Assembly: GCA_011317545.1 (NCBI GenBank)
Contig: WUJK01000001.1
Location: 4,569,001 to 4,633,000, forward strand
Reading direction: 5' to 3'
DNA length: 64,000 bases
DNA from: Coniella vitis
Taxonomy: Eukaryota; Ascomycota; Sordariomycetes; Diaporthales; Schizoparmaceae
Shown here: positions 45,190 through 54,922 of the stretch, piece after piece
How positions within the stretch are numbered: the stretch's first letter is position 1
Layout: each line of letters opens with the position of its first letter
The notes under the pieces: generated by a model
What the model was told of the DNA's origin: nothing
Database searches by the model: none
Seen by the model: the letters and a program-made list of their open reading frames with translations, nothing else
Program-made: the position numbers and the translations under genes

Positions 45190-48144
45190 ATGAGGGCCAG
45201 AATAGATATGGACGAGCGAGAGTCATCGCCAGAGACGCAGGGCAGCATCCGCGTGGCCAACTCTCTCCCATCTCCTTCGCAGTCTCCCGTGGCATCCACC
45301 ACATCCATCAGCGACACCAACGCCACCACCACCACCATCACCAGCAGCAGCAGCAGCAAAGCAAACACCACCAGCAAGCCCCAGGCTCCTCCACGCAGAA
45401 GAGGCACCGTGGCGTGTCGTCGGTGCCGCAGACTGCGCACAAAGTGCGTCCACGGCCCAGACTGCCAAGCACCCTGCGAGGCCTGCCGAGCATCGGGGCC
45501 CAAAGCCGCCGCAGAGTGCACCTTTCCCACCCGTGGCGAGAAGGACGTGGACCGCGACTTTCGGCGGCGACCGGCCAACCAGCGCATGAGCGTGTCGTCG
45601 GGGTCTTCGTCGTCGTCGTCATCGTCCTCGCCGCCAGCGCACCGAGGCACGCCCGGCCTCAGCCTCAACCTGAGCCTCAACACCACCACCAACCTCTCGC
45701 CCGCCCACGGCCTGCCCACCGGCGCCTCTCGGCCGCTGGACAGGCCGCCGGCCATGCACAGAAAGTCGTCGTCCGCTTCAGCTGCCTCGGCCGCGTCCGG
45801 CAGCCACGCCCGCAGCCACATGCGCAGTCACCACCACCACCTCGTGTCCTCACCGCCCTCGTCGGCGTCCCTGGGCAACGGCGGCCCCTTCTTCCACAAC
45901 CTGTCGGCTCCCTTGAGCGGCTTCAGCAGCTACAGACACCCGGCCCTCTCCTCCAGCCTGCCCGAGGGCCCAGCTCCAGCACCAGCATCAGCATCGACGC
46001 CCTTCTTCCCACCACACCACGAGATCGTGGCCGGCTGCCGCGTCTTTGTCTCGTCCTACTTCCAGCTCGGCTTCCTGCCCAAGGCCATCTTCATCGAGTC
46101 CATCTCGTGCAACCTGCGCTCCGTCAGCCCGTTCCTCCTCAGCGCCATCCTCTCCATCGCCGCGCGCTTCACGCCCTGCCTCGTCCGGCGCTACGGCAAC
46201 TCGACGCGCCGCGCCACCGACAACTTCCTCCAGATGGCGCGCTCCATGGCCGTGGCCGAGATGTACAAGCCCACCCTCGACCGCACGCAGGCCTTCTTCC
46301 TGCTCGCCATTGCCGAGTGGGGCGACGGCGAAAAGGACCGCAGCTCCCTCGACATGGGCGTCGCCGTGCGCATGGCCGCCATCCTCAAGCTGCACCGCGA
46401 GGAGACGTACGCCCTGCCGCCGCACGCCTCGCCCGAGCAGGCCATCCGTGCCGAGTCGGCCCGCCGCACCTTTTGGATGATCCACAGCCAGGAGAACCTG
46501 CAGGCCGGCTACAGCTCGCCCGCGCCCTTCCCCCCCGAGGATATCACCGCGCGGCTGCCCTGCGACGAGCACGCCTTTGCCTTTGGCGTGCGTGCCGTGG
46601 CGCGGTCCGTGCTCCCCGGCACGGCTGCGCCCCCCCAGCAAAAGGCCATGACCACCACCAGTCCAAGCCAGTGTCTCTTTGCCACCCTCATCCAAACACA
46701 CAACCTCTGGGGCCACGTAGCGCGCCGCGCATGCCGCGCAGACCTCAAGGCCAGCCGCGCCGCCCTCGCGACGACTTCGGCCCTGGACCCCATGATGGCA
46801 AGCACAGCAGCGACAGCCAGCGCAGCAACCGCCGCCGCCCTGGCAACCGCCGCCGCCGCGCCCTTGCCGCCGTGGGATGCGGCCAGCGAGTACCAGGTGC
46901 TGGTACGGCAGCTGCGCGACTTCGAGGCCGGCCTGCCGGAGCGCCACCAGTGGTCGCTGTGGAATCTGCGCGGCTGGCGCGAGGAGCAGATGCACGTGGC
47001 GTACCTGGGCATCGTCATGGTGCTGCGGGTGAGCAACGTCGTCGAGCGGCGCATCTACCTCGATGAGATCCTGTACAGCGTCACCAACCCGACGAGCGCC
47101 TCTTCTTCTTCTTCTTCTTCTTCTTCTTCTTCGCCGCCCCCGTCGTCGTCGTCGTCGGCTGCTGCTGCTGGCCTGTCGCCGCGGTCCCGAAGCGACGAGG
47201 ACCGCCAACGCCAACCACCGCAGGACTTTTGGAACAAAATGTCCAACGAGCTCTTTTCCAACGTCCTCGAGCTCTACGAGCAAATCGACGCCTTCCACAC
47301 CATCCTACGCCAAAACTCGGCTGCTGCGCAAAAGAGCAAGACCAGCAGCAACAACAGCAGCAACAACAACAACAACAACAACAATATCAACAGCGAGGAA
47401 GCAACAGGCGAGGGCTTCCCCGCCATTCTCGTCTTTTGCGTCTACATTTGCGGCTCCCTCGCCGCCTACCTCTGGCGATACCCCCAGCTGTGCCCGCGCG
47501 TGGCCAACAGGGCAGAGGAAATGTCCGTGCGGTGCTTGCAGGTGTTGGCTGAGCTGCACAAGGCCTGGCCGACGAGCAGACGGTGGAACCAAGGCTTGCA
47601 GCAGTATGCAGGCCCGTTGGCGGCGTCTGCTGCTGCTGCTGCTGCTGCTGCCTCTACCTCTACTAGTGGTCTGTCCAGCCAGGGGACTGCAAATGTGAAC
47701 GGCAACGGCCTCTCACAAAGCCCAATGAGCGCCACGAGTGGATCCGAGGACAACGGCAACAGCCCACCGACACCCACGCCAGCGTACATGGACATCGACC
47801 CGCTCGACATTGGCCTCGGCCACGACGCCATCGACGAGGCGGTGATTGACCCGCGGCTAAGCAGCATCTCGTCGGACTTTTCGTCGACGACGGCGCAGAC
47901 ACAACCGAGCCACAAGATGCCGGGTGGCGCCGCCGCTGCTGCTGCTGGGCCCTTCTGGAAGATGAACGACGGCATGTTCTTTGGTGGTGGTGGTGGTGGT
48001 GGAGTGATGGGCGGCGCGCCGTCTTCCGCGGTTGGGAACGCCGAGGCTGCGTTCCCTAGTGACTTGCTTGATGCCGAGATGAGCACGTTGCTTGCTGTCG
48101 AGCCGGATTTTGGATGGTTGGATTTTGAGCGTGCTGAGGCATGA
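45190..48144 (+). CDS. Zn(II)2Cys6 transcription factor with fungal middle homology domain
   Basis: Single exon, 984 aa; the first in-frame ATG is 45190, since the frame extends upstream only to a TTG codon. The binuclear zinc cluster is at residues 76-110: C76-x2-C79-x6-C86-x9-C96-x2-C99-x10-C110, preceded by PPRRRGTVA; an extra Cys92 sits in the linker and the last loop is longer than usual. Residues 115-270 are Ser-, Pro- and His-rich. The middle homology region spans about 275-500 (SYFQLGFLPKAIFIES, LSAILSIAARFTP, RTQAFFLLAIAEWG, MGVAVRMAAILKLHREE, RRTFWMIHSQENL). Ser and Ala/Asn runs split the C-terminal half, which ends in an acidic, hydrophobic activation-like tail (LAVEPDFGWLDFERAEA). 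Target genes are unknown; no adjacent pathway genes suggest a cluster-specific role. Confidence 0.9.
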   Translation: MRARIDMDERESSPETQGSIRVANSLPSPSQSPVASTTSISDTNATTTTITSSSSSKANTTSKPQAPPRRRGTVACRRCRRLRTKCVHGPDCQAPCEACRASGPKAAAECTFPTRGEKDVDRDFRRRPANQRMSVSSGSSSSSSSSSPPAHRGTPGLSLNLSLNTTTNLSPAHGLPTGASRPLDRPPAMHRKSSSASAASAASGSHARSHMRSHHHHLVSSPPSSASLGNGGPFFHNLSAPLSGFSSYRHPALSSSLPEGPAPAPASASTPFFPPHHEIVAGCRVFVSSYFQLGFLPKAIFIESISCNLRSVSPFLLSAILSIAARFTPCLVRRYGNSTRRATDNFLQMARSMAVAEMYKPTLDRTQAFFLLAIAEWGDGEKDRSSLDMGVAVRMAAILKLHREETYALPPHASPEQAIRAESARRTFWMIHSQENLQAGYSSPAPFPPEDITARLPCDEHAFAFGVRAVARSVLPGTAAPPQQKAMTTTSPSQCLFATLIQTHNLWGHVARRACRADLKASRAALATTSALDPMMASTAATASAATAAALATAAAAPLPPWDAASEYQVLVRQLRDFEAGLPERHQWSLWNLRGWREEQMHVAYLGIVMVLRVSNVVERRIYLDEILYSVTNPTSASSSSSSSSSSSPPPSSSSSAAAAGLSPRSRSDEDRQRQPPQDFWNKMSNELFSNVLELYEQIDAFHTILRQNSAAAQKSKTSSNNSSNNNNNNNNINSEEATGEGFPAILVFCVYICGSLAAYLWRYPQLCPRVANRAEEMSVRCLQVLAELHKAWPTSRRWNQGLQQYAGPLAASAAAAAAAASTSTSGLSSQGTANVNGNGLSQSPMSATSGSEDNGNSPPTPTPAYMDIDPLDIGLGHDAIDEAVIDPRLSSISSDFSSTTAQTQPSHKMPGGAAAAAAGPFWKMNDGMFFGGGGGGGVMGGAPSSAVGNAEAAFPSDLLDAEMSTLLAVEPDFGWLDFERAEA

Positions 48145-48387
48145 TGTTGTGATGTCTTTTTTGTATTTTAAGAAGGGGGAAGAAGAAGAAGAAGAAAAGA
48201 TCAAAGACAGAGGGATACAAAAGGGAGGTTTTAATGATATATCACGATGGTCACACAGATATATGAACGAGATGGGAAGAAATACTGGGTTATCGATGAT
48301 GAGTGTATACTATTAAATGATGATGAAGAGAGCAAAAAAACGAATGTATATACGAAATGTTTTATATATGACATCTTCTGGCTTCTT

Positions 48388-48390
<3 letters not shown>

Positions 48391-48418
<28 letters not shown>
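48391..48418. repeat. (TA)14 dinucleotide repeat
   Basis: Perfect alternating TA/AT run about 250 bp downstream of the Zn2Cys6 gene stop. Confidence 0.93.
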
Positions 48419-48421
<3 letters not shown>

Positions 48422-49794
48422 TACACATACACATCTGTATAGTCCTTCCCATTGTAAGTCACGAATTGTACAAGATATTTGGACCCAACTGGTTCATTGA
48501 CAGTGTGCAAGATCGAGACGACTATATCGGGAGCGAGGTCAAGGAATCAGCCCGTTGAGCTGAGCCAGCCCGCCATAGCTATGATATATTATTCTTTTTA
48601 TCCCCTCATTCAAATCTTTTCAGCCGCACGGGTACATCGTGTATAGTTCACGACACTTTTTCTTTTCCCCTCTTTTTCAAATTCTGCCTCGCTGGATAGT
48701 CACTTGGACAGAACAGACCGTCAGTCTCACATACATAAGTAGAGAAGAGAATTTGGAATAACCCAAGCGCGTGTCACCCGAATGCCGAATGCCGCAGTCC
48801 ATCCACACGCTCAATCACGTAACTCTCAAAATGTCCCATATTTAGGACACTACACACAATGGCTTACTTTACACAATCCCGAAGGTTGGGGGGGGGGGCG
48901 GTGGCCCTGCACGTACAGACAGGCTGGAAAGAAAAAGAAAAGAAAAGACTGGAAAAGGAATCGCAAAGCCACGCGAGCGTTATTATAAAAAAAAAAAAAA
49001 AAAGAAAAAAAAAAGAGGCTGAACGGGATTATTGGACGCATAGAAGAATTAAAAGGAAGGGGAAAAAGTCTGACATACATGTATGTATACATATGGGGCC
49101 ATGCCTTGTGCACATCACATAATCCCAAGGCATTCTTTTTTTTTCTTTCCTTACAGAGTTGTATAACTAAGCCTGTTCCTTACCTTTGGATCCTCACGTA
49201 TATCCATCCATACGAGGGGGGCATCGACATGCTTAGACAGACCAGACAGACACACATGTCTTGTCTGTGTACATGTCCGAATTGGCATTTGAACTAGCTG
49301 CAATCTCGGGCTGTGTCTGACGCTCACGTACATACGTACGTAGCGCTTTTTTGTATGAATACTACTGCCACCACGACGGTCAGAGTTCTGACGTAGAAGC
49401 TGCAAGGAACAAAAGGTGGATTGGAAAAGAGTCGGTAAGGCCGTTCAAGGGCTGATGTGACAATGCATGAATAATGAGCGAGCCAGGTAGATCAAGGCAT
49501 GGAAATCCAGAGAAGGGAGAGAGAGAGAGAGAGAGAAAGAAGAAAGAGAAGAAAAAAAGAAAGAAAAAAAGAGAGAGACATCTAGATGACACCCGAGCAA
49601 ATGGCATTGTTACATGCTCTCCATGATCTGTTGCGTCGCCGGAATTACGGGCATATGTTACATAAGAACAGGAAGCGCCCACGGTTTTTTTTTTGGTTAT
49701 GCGCCTTTGACAAATTGATTATATATTCACCTTACAGAAGGGGGCCGGCCCAGTGTAACCCTTACTATTATTATGCAGAGCTCTGCTCTGGCGG

Positions 49795-49795
49795 T

Positions 49796-49826
<31 letters not shown>
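49795..49826. repeat. (GCAC)n tetranucleotide repeat
   Basis: About seven perfect GCAC/CACG units in gene-free DNA. Confidence 0.93.
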
Positions 49827-49827
<1 letters not shown>

Positions 49828-51085
49828 GCATGGTATGACTCGTTACGGTAAGTATCGAGGTCTGTGATCTGTGAACAGCAGAGGGGCGCAGTGCCTTGTT
49901 GTTTTGTCATTCTCAGACCGCGCATTTCTGCAGCGAATCGAAGCGCCGGCAAAGATGCGAACGAACATGCCTGGGTGGAGGATGTTGTTGGATCAATCAC
50001 CCACCGCAACACGGGACTCGAGGTTACTTGGGCATGCTGCTGCGTATGCGCACATGTAACGTATTCAACGGCCAGCTGCAAAACATGCCACGCAGGCTGA
50101 TTCTCGGGCCTTGGCCGGTCCCAACCCGGAAAGATCTTTCCAAATTGGAGGACAGGCGGGCGCAGATATCGATGCGTTCTGGTTACATTCCGTCCCCCAA
50201 CCTACAGAAAATAATCAGTCGAGAAACACACACACACACACACACACACAAAAGAAAAGAAGAAGAAGAAAATGAAAGACTTGCGCAAAGACTGGTGAGC
50301 CAAAACGAAGCAGTCAATGGCCAACCAATGCCGTTGGCCCACCACGGAGATGGAGAGTATCGTGATTATTCCCCAGGCTCTCTGTTGGCGTCATTTGTGC
50401 GCCACGAGTATGCGAGAAACAGAAACAAATAATAAATAAGTAATACATGTACCAATAAATAAACAGATACAGCAGACAAGGTCCTGAGGCAAACAAAAAG
50501 CCCCCCATTTAGCACTAACGTCGTGCAAGGATGAGAAATCATCAAATGTTTCGAGCGCAGAGACCGTGGGATGAAAAGGGGGAAAAAAAAAAAAGAAACC
50601 CAAAAAATAATAATAATAATAATACCCAAAGTGGATGCAAAAGACGGGCTATGCTATGCCACAATTGTACCCACCACCCTCCACACCTCCTCTCCCCCAT
50701 CGTCATTGTCATCGTCAGGCGCTCTCGCTTCGTCCGTCTTCTATGAATCGAATTCCTTTTTTGCTTTGTCAGGACCTAGAACCTGCCTCGACGGGGACAT
50801 GGGGGGGAAAGAGAAGGATTTCAAACCAAGGGGATTATTCACGTTGCGTGGCCGAGCAAGAGATGCCTTGACTAAGGCCTGCTGCTTCTGGAGGTCATCG
50901 TTTGATACTGGCTGGTGTTGTGGCAATACCTTCACCTTTTATTTTTCAAGTCTGCTGTATACTTCTCGTCTTCAGCCGTCTGATTGCCACGCTTGTATAA
51001 GTATGGCGGGTCTTGACGGCCTCTCTCGTGACGATGGCCCACGGATACACACCATTTTCTACTCATAGCAAACCCAGATACAACC

Positions 51086-51820
51086 ATGCCATCGACCAAA
51101 TACGGGGGCAGCTCGGGGGGCAGTGGTGATCCTTTCAAGAACTCAACGTCGACCTCCATGTCCAGGAAATTGGATAAGCCCAAGAAGAAGAAGAGTGACC
51201 CGAACCGGGAGGAAGAACAGAGCTCGGTATGTGGGCTACTTTCACACGGTCTTTGTTCTCTTATCTGTTTTTTTTTTTATATATCTTTTCTTTTATGAAT
51301 ACAATGATAAATAGAATACATAAATCCTGCGACTAACATACACACCATCATCCTCTTCCCCCAGAGACGACGCGTGCAAAATCGCAACTCCCAGCGCGCC
51401 TACCGTGAACGCCGCGAGCGACGCCTCCTCGACCTCGAAGCCCAAGTCCAGCAAGCCGAGCAGCTCAACCAAACGCTCACCTCCGCCTACCATGAGCTCC
51501 GCGCGGAAATCGACCGCATCGAGGCCGAGAAACTCCAGGAGCAGCAGCATCAGTACTATGGAGATGCGTCCTCCTCCTCGGCCGCACACCCCCCGCAGAG
51601 CTCATCATCCAGCACCGCCGCGGCGGCCTTTTTCGATCCTGCTGCGGGCGGGTACTATGCTACGGGTGGCGGCGCAATGGACATGGACATGACGGGCTCT
51701 TCTTCGACTGCTGGCGGACTCCAGGGAGGCAGTGCTGCTTGGCCCGGTAGTTCTTGGGATGTGAACCAGCAATGGGGGCAGGGCTACGACGGTTATGGCC
51801 AGCATGGCTACGGCGGGTAG
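51086..51820 (+). CDS. Small bZIP transcription factor
   Basis: Exons 51086-51226 and 51365-51820 give 198 aa; the intron (138 nt) has a GTATGT donor and CCCCAG acceptor. The basic region follows directly after the intron: RRRVQNRNSQRAYRERRER (residues 48-66), matching N-x2-[AS]-Q-x2-Y-R of fungal AP-1/Yap-like proteins. The zipper has d-positions L71, A78, L85, L92 and I99, then L104. It is preceded by a Lys-rich stretch (DKPKKKKSD) that could serve as nuclear localisation signal. The C-terminus is Ser/Ala- then Gly/Tyr/Gln-rich (QQWGQGYDGYGQHGYGG), a disordered low-complexity tail. No Yap1-type cysteine-rich domains are present, so a redox-sensor role is not supported. Targets are unknown. 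Confidence 0.9.
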
Positions 51821-52990
51821 TCCATTCAGGTTCTGCCCTTTTTTTTAATATATCTTTTTCTTTTTTTTTTTATGGTCTGGCCTGGTCTGGCCTGGTCTAT
51901 ATGGTTTTGATGATTCCACTTGAGGAGACAAAATGGGCGTTGATAGAGCAAAGACCACTCGCTTTTTACTTTGTTACTGAACTTGGAAAGAATTATAGAA
52001 GCCGCAAAGCAAAATATAATATATTATACCCATTCTTGTAACCATCTTATGAGCAAGCAGGGCTTTTCAGGCACCACCAGTCACAGCGTCTCTCTATATG
52101 AATTCAAAATATGGTCTCAGCAGTGATTACATCTTCTCCCAAGCCCAATAGGCATCTCAGCATCGGCTTCATTTCTCTGGAGCACACAAAAGCTTGAACC
52201 GACTCAACTTGGATATTCGAAATTATTGGCAGATCCATCTGTTCACTATACAATTTTCTGAAAGTTGGAACTCCCGACCCTTGGAGATGAATCACAATCT
52301 TTTTGTTTTTGCCTACCATACCTCTCATTGATCGAGTGATATCACAAGAACCAGGACTACAACTCACATGCGAAACAGAAATACAGTATTCCCACCCTGA
52401 TGCGTATCGTATACTTGTGTGTATTCATACGCATCTCTCCGCAATGTACAGGCACAGCACGCCCCGAGCACGACACATTTCACAGCCCCTCACACGATGA
52501 TTGCAGAGACAACCCTCGTTCGCCTTGCCAAGTGAGAAACTTGGGTATTTCGAGAACGTCTTGTAAGTGCTTAGTAACTCAGCTAAGCAGCCAAGTCGGC
52601 TCCCTATGCCTAAATGTGCACGCTTCGATTTACGTCAGCACTTAGAACGGTAGCCCCAAAAACCATGACGATTGCCATGGCCAAGTCCCATGTGCTTACA
52701 TGGGCTTTTGCGGCTGTGCAGATCCATCAGTAGAGGCACGGCGATAGAGCATCCAGTACTTACTGCCGCAGCGTATCACCGTATTGACCTGGTCCGTCAG
52801 GCGCTATTGTGTCAGCCACTTCGTGTCAGGCCATCTCTACTGCCCGGGGTGTCAGACAGTCATTCACGACTGGACTTTTTCAGATCTCGTTCACATCATG
52901 TGTCGTCTTCTGCCACAGCTTCGGCCATGACGTCTAGGGCATCAAGCCCACATCATAATGATAACGTGGAAGCAAGTGCATATAGCTCAC
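51821..52990. other. Convergent 1.2 kb intergenic region
   Basis: Lies between the 3' ends of the bZIP gene (+) and the thioesterase gene (-). No gene is seen. It begins with T-rich DNA and a CTGGTCTGGC-type tandem repeat at about 51875-51897. A 148-codon plus-strand frame at 52672-53118 overlaps the thioesterase 3' end and has no domain. Confidence 0.55.
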
Positions 52991-54089
52991 TCATCGCGAT
53001 GACCCAGCCGGCGGCGCTTTACCGCCTCTTTCCCCACCGCCACCACCACCACCACCACCACTACCCATATCCTCCTTCGCATCCGGCCGGTCCCACGTGC
53101 CCTTTTCGAGCACAGTGACCATCCGGTTCAGCGCGTGAATGCGCCTGCGCGCCCTCGCCTTTTCCGTCTCCTGCGCCGCGAACGTCCTGTCCAGTACGGT
53201 TTGCATGAACGGCGCTAGCACCGTCTTCTTGCCCACGCGGTAGTCATACACCACCACATCCTCTTCAATACGCGCCGCGACGCGCCGGTGGCGGTGCGAG
53301 ACGATGATAGCGTCGAGGATGAGCGAGCTTGGGGAGGGCGCGGCCGAGGGCGCGTAGCGCAGTTTGTGGTAGACGGAAACCTTGTCGGGATAGGTCATGG
53401 GGAACTTGAAGTCGGCCTTGATGCTTTTCATGATGAGGCCCGTGGCTTTTGGCTTCATAAGGTCGGCCCATTCCCGTGCGTGGGCTGGGTGAGAGTAATG
53501 GGCAAAGTTGGTGATCCAGTTGACGCGTGAAGATTCGGCGTAGCGGATGTAGGTCACATTGTTGACGTGTTGCTGTATCATTGCAAGGTCATTGTACGTT
53601 AGGACTACAGATATATGCAAGTGCACACAGGGGAGGAGGAGGAGCAGCAGCAGCAGCAGCAGCAGCATCGCAACATACAAAGCTATCCATTTCCCCCCAC
53701 ACAACCTGCTGCCCGTCCAGTCCCCTCCGCCCACCCGTCAGGAAACCCTCGCTGCCTGCTAGCAACGCCCGCCACTCGGTAGTGAGTGCGCGCAGAATTC
53801 GCGCAGCCTCAAGGATCTGCGAGGGCGAACAGCCAAACATGATGCATTTCCCTATGCGACTTTGCACTTCGCTGAGCCATCTTGCTGAAGGAGGAGGGGG
53901 TATATCTGGCGTGGATGACTCGGTGGAGGGATGCAAAGACGTCGGTTCGCTTGCAAAGGGCCGTATACGCGGGCCAGGGCTTGTTCTAATTGGTATCGTC
54001 GTCGTTGTAACGGTCGCCTTCGTCGCCGCTCGAAGGAGGTTTCGGCCCGCCAGGAGGCTGGGTGCCGCTGCAGGCAATCGGGGCGGCAT
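52991..54089 (-). CDS. Mitochondrial-type hotdog (4HBT family) thioesterase
   Basis: Exons complement(53679..54089, 52991..53572) give 330 aa. The 106-nt intron has a GTATGT donor, a CCTAAC branch point, a TACAG acceptor and a CTG repeat. The junction reconstructs the 4HBT signature GEMDSFQHVNNVTYIRYAES (about 131-150), where the Asp and His-Val-Asn-Asn stretch forms the acyl-CoA site. Residues 1-45 are rich in Arg, Ala and Ser and nearly free of acids (MPPRLPAAAPSLLAGRNLLR), a probable mitochondrial presequence. A Gly9 run and basic tail close the protein. It probably hydrolyses a mitochondrial acyl-CoA thioester; chain length is unknown. It is divergent from the LYR protein with 416 bp between start codons. 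Confidence 0.87.
53644..53667. repeat. (CTG)8 repeat in the thioesterase intron
   Basis: About eight CAG units on the plus strand, followed upstream by AGG units. On the coding strand this is (CTG)n(CTC)n just inside the 5' end of the intron. Confidence 0.9.
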
Positions 54090-54505
54090 TTGCGAGTATC
54101 TGTTGAAGCAAAGCGTACAGTAAGCCTGATATTATCATATGGGATGCAATAAAACCATCAACAACTCTGGCGCAATGGCTCGTCAATTATAGAAACGTCC
54201 AGTCGTTGTCTTGGTTGATTACTTGGGTTAGAAGAGGGACAGCTGCCGTCTGCCCCTTCCCCAAGCAGCGATAAGATAAAGCGCAAGCAAAGCAAGCGAT
54301 GGCGTCACACGCAGTGCCAGCCGAGGCCGCTCCGAGCATTCGTTCACTGGCTTGGGGCTTCGTTCATTCTGCGATCATCATCACCACGTCCAGAGCATTT
54401 TCCAGTTACTCTTCCGTCTCACAAAAACCCCAGCCGACACTCTCCGAACAATAGACCCGCCCCTATACACACAAGACTCGTCTTCCTAGACCCCCCAACA
54501 CCACA
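54090..54505. promoter_or_regulatory. Shared divergent promoter, thioesterase / LYR protein
   Basis: These 416 bp between divergent start codons must contain both promoters. An AAGCAAAGCAAGC run is visible at about 54281-54299. Factor sites are not assigned. Confidence 0.6.
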
Positions 54506-54922
54506 ATGCCCCCAGCAATCAATCCCGAACTCCGCCAACAAGTCATCGCCATTTACAAACGTGCGTGTCAAATCTCCTCCAACGACCGCGCCCGCATTAG
54601 AGCCCTTGCGGCGACTAATGGTGTCATTCGTACAGAACTCCTCTTCCTCGGCCGTGATTATCCCCAAGGCTTTGATTACTTTCGTCCTCGACTCCACAAA
54701 GCCTTCATGGCCAACGCCGGTCTGCGCGACGAGCAGGCCATTAGGCAGGGCATTGAAAGGGCAAAGTTTGTGCAAAAAGGTGAGTTCTGTTTGTCCCTTG
54801 CTTTCTGCCCTCGCTCTGCGCGGCCTTCCCCTGAACCATGAGTGTATAGAGGCACAAGAACATACGCAAACTCAGGCAAAAGCTAACTTCTAATCTTCTT
54901 TACAGAAATCGAAGCGCTGTAA
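54506..54922 (+). CDS. LYR-motif protein, LYRM5/ETFRF1-like, unusually short C-terminus
   Basis: Exons 54506-54560, 54636-54779 and 54906-54922 give 71 aa. Introns have GTGCGT and GTGAGT donors, and intron 1 has a GACTAAT branch point. The protein reads MPPAINPELRQQVIAIYK, then QLLFLGRDYPQGFDYFRPRL, KAFMANAGLRDEQAIRQGI and ERAKFVQKEIEAL. It aligns with the complex-1 LYR family, closest to LYRM5/ETFRF1, which binds electron-transfer flavoprotein in the mitochondrial matrix and releases its FAD. Animal relatives are about 90 aa and continue past EIEAL with a Tyr- and Arg-rich helix. Here a TAA follows Leu71, and that TAA lies inside CTGTAAGT, a perfect splice donor. Either the protein is truncated or a further distant exon exists; none with the expected sequence was found in the next 1.5 kb. 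Confidence 0.8.

Larger units (their letters stand above)
48145..51085. other. 2.9 kb gene-free region
   Basis: No gene recognised. It contains (TA)n at about 48391-48418, an A16 run near 48987, a (GA)n tract at about 49517-49536, (GCAC)n at 49795-49826, (AC)n at 50226-50250 and an (ATA)n run at about 50608-50622. The last 200-300 bp should be the bZIP promoter. Confidence 0.55.

Noticed and set aside
44847..47066. 739-codon plus-strand frame overlapping the Zn2Cys6 gene
   Set aside because: It is the +1 shadow of the regulator: it is Arg/His/Pro-rich, has no domain, and is open only because of the high GC at third positions.
45988..47298. 436-codon minus-strand frame antisense to the Zn2Cys6 gene
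   Set aside because: Antisense shadow with Gly/Arg/Val-rich composition and no recognisable motif.
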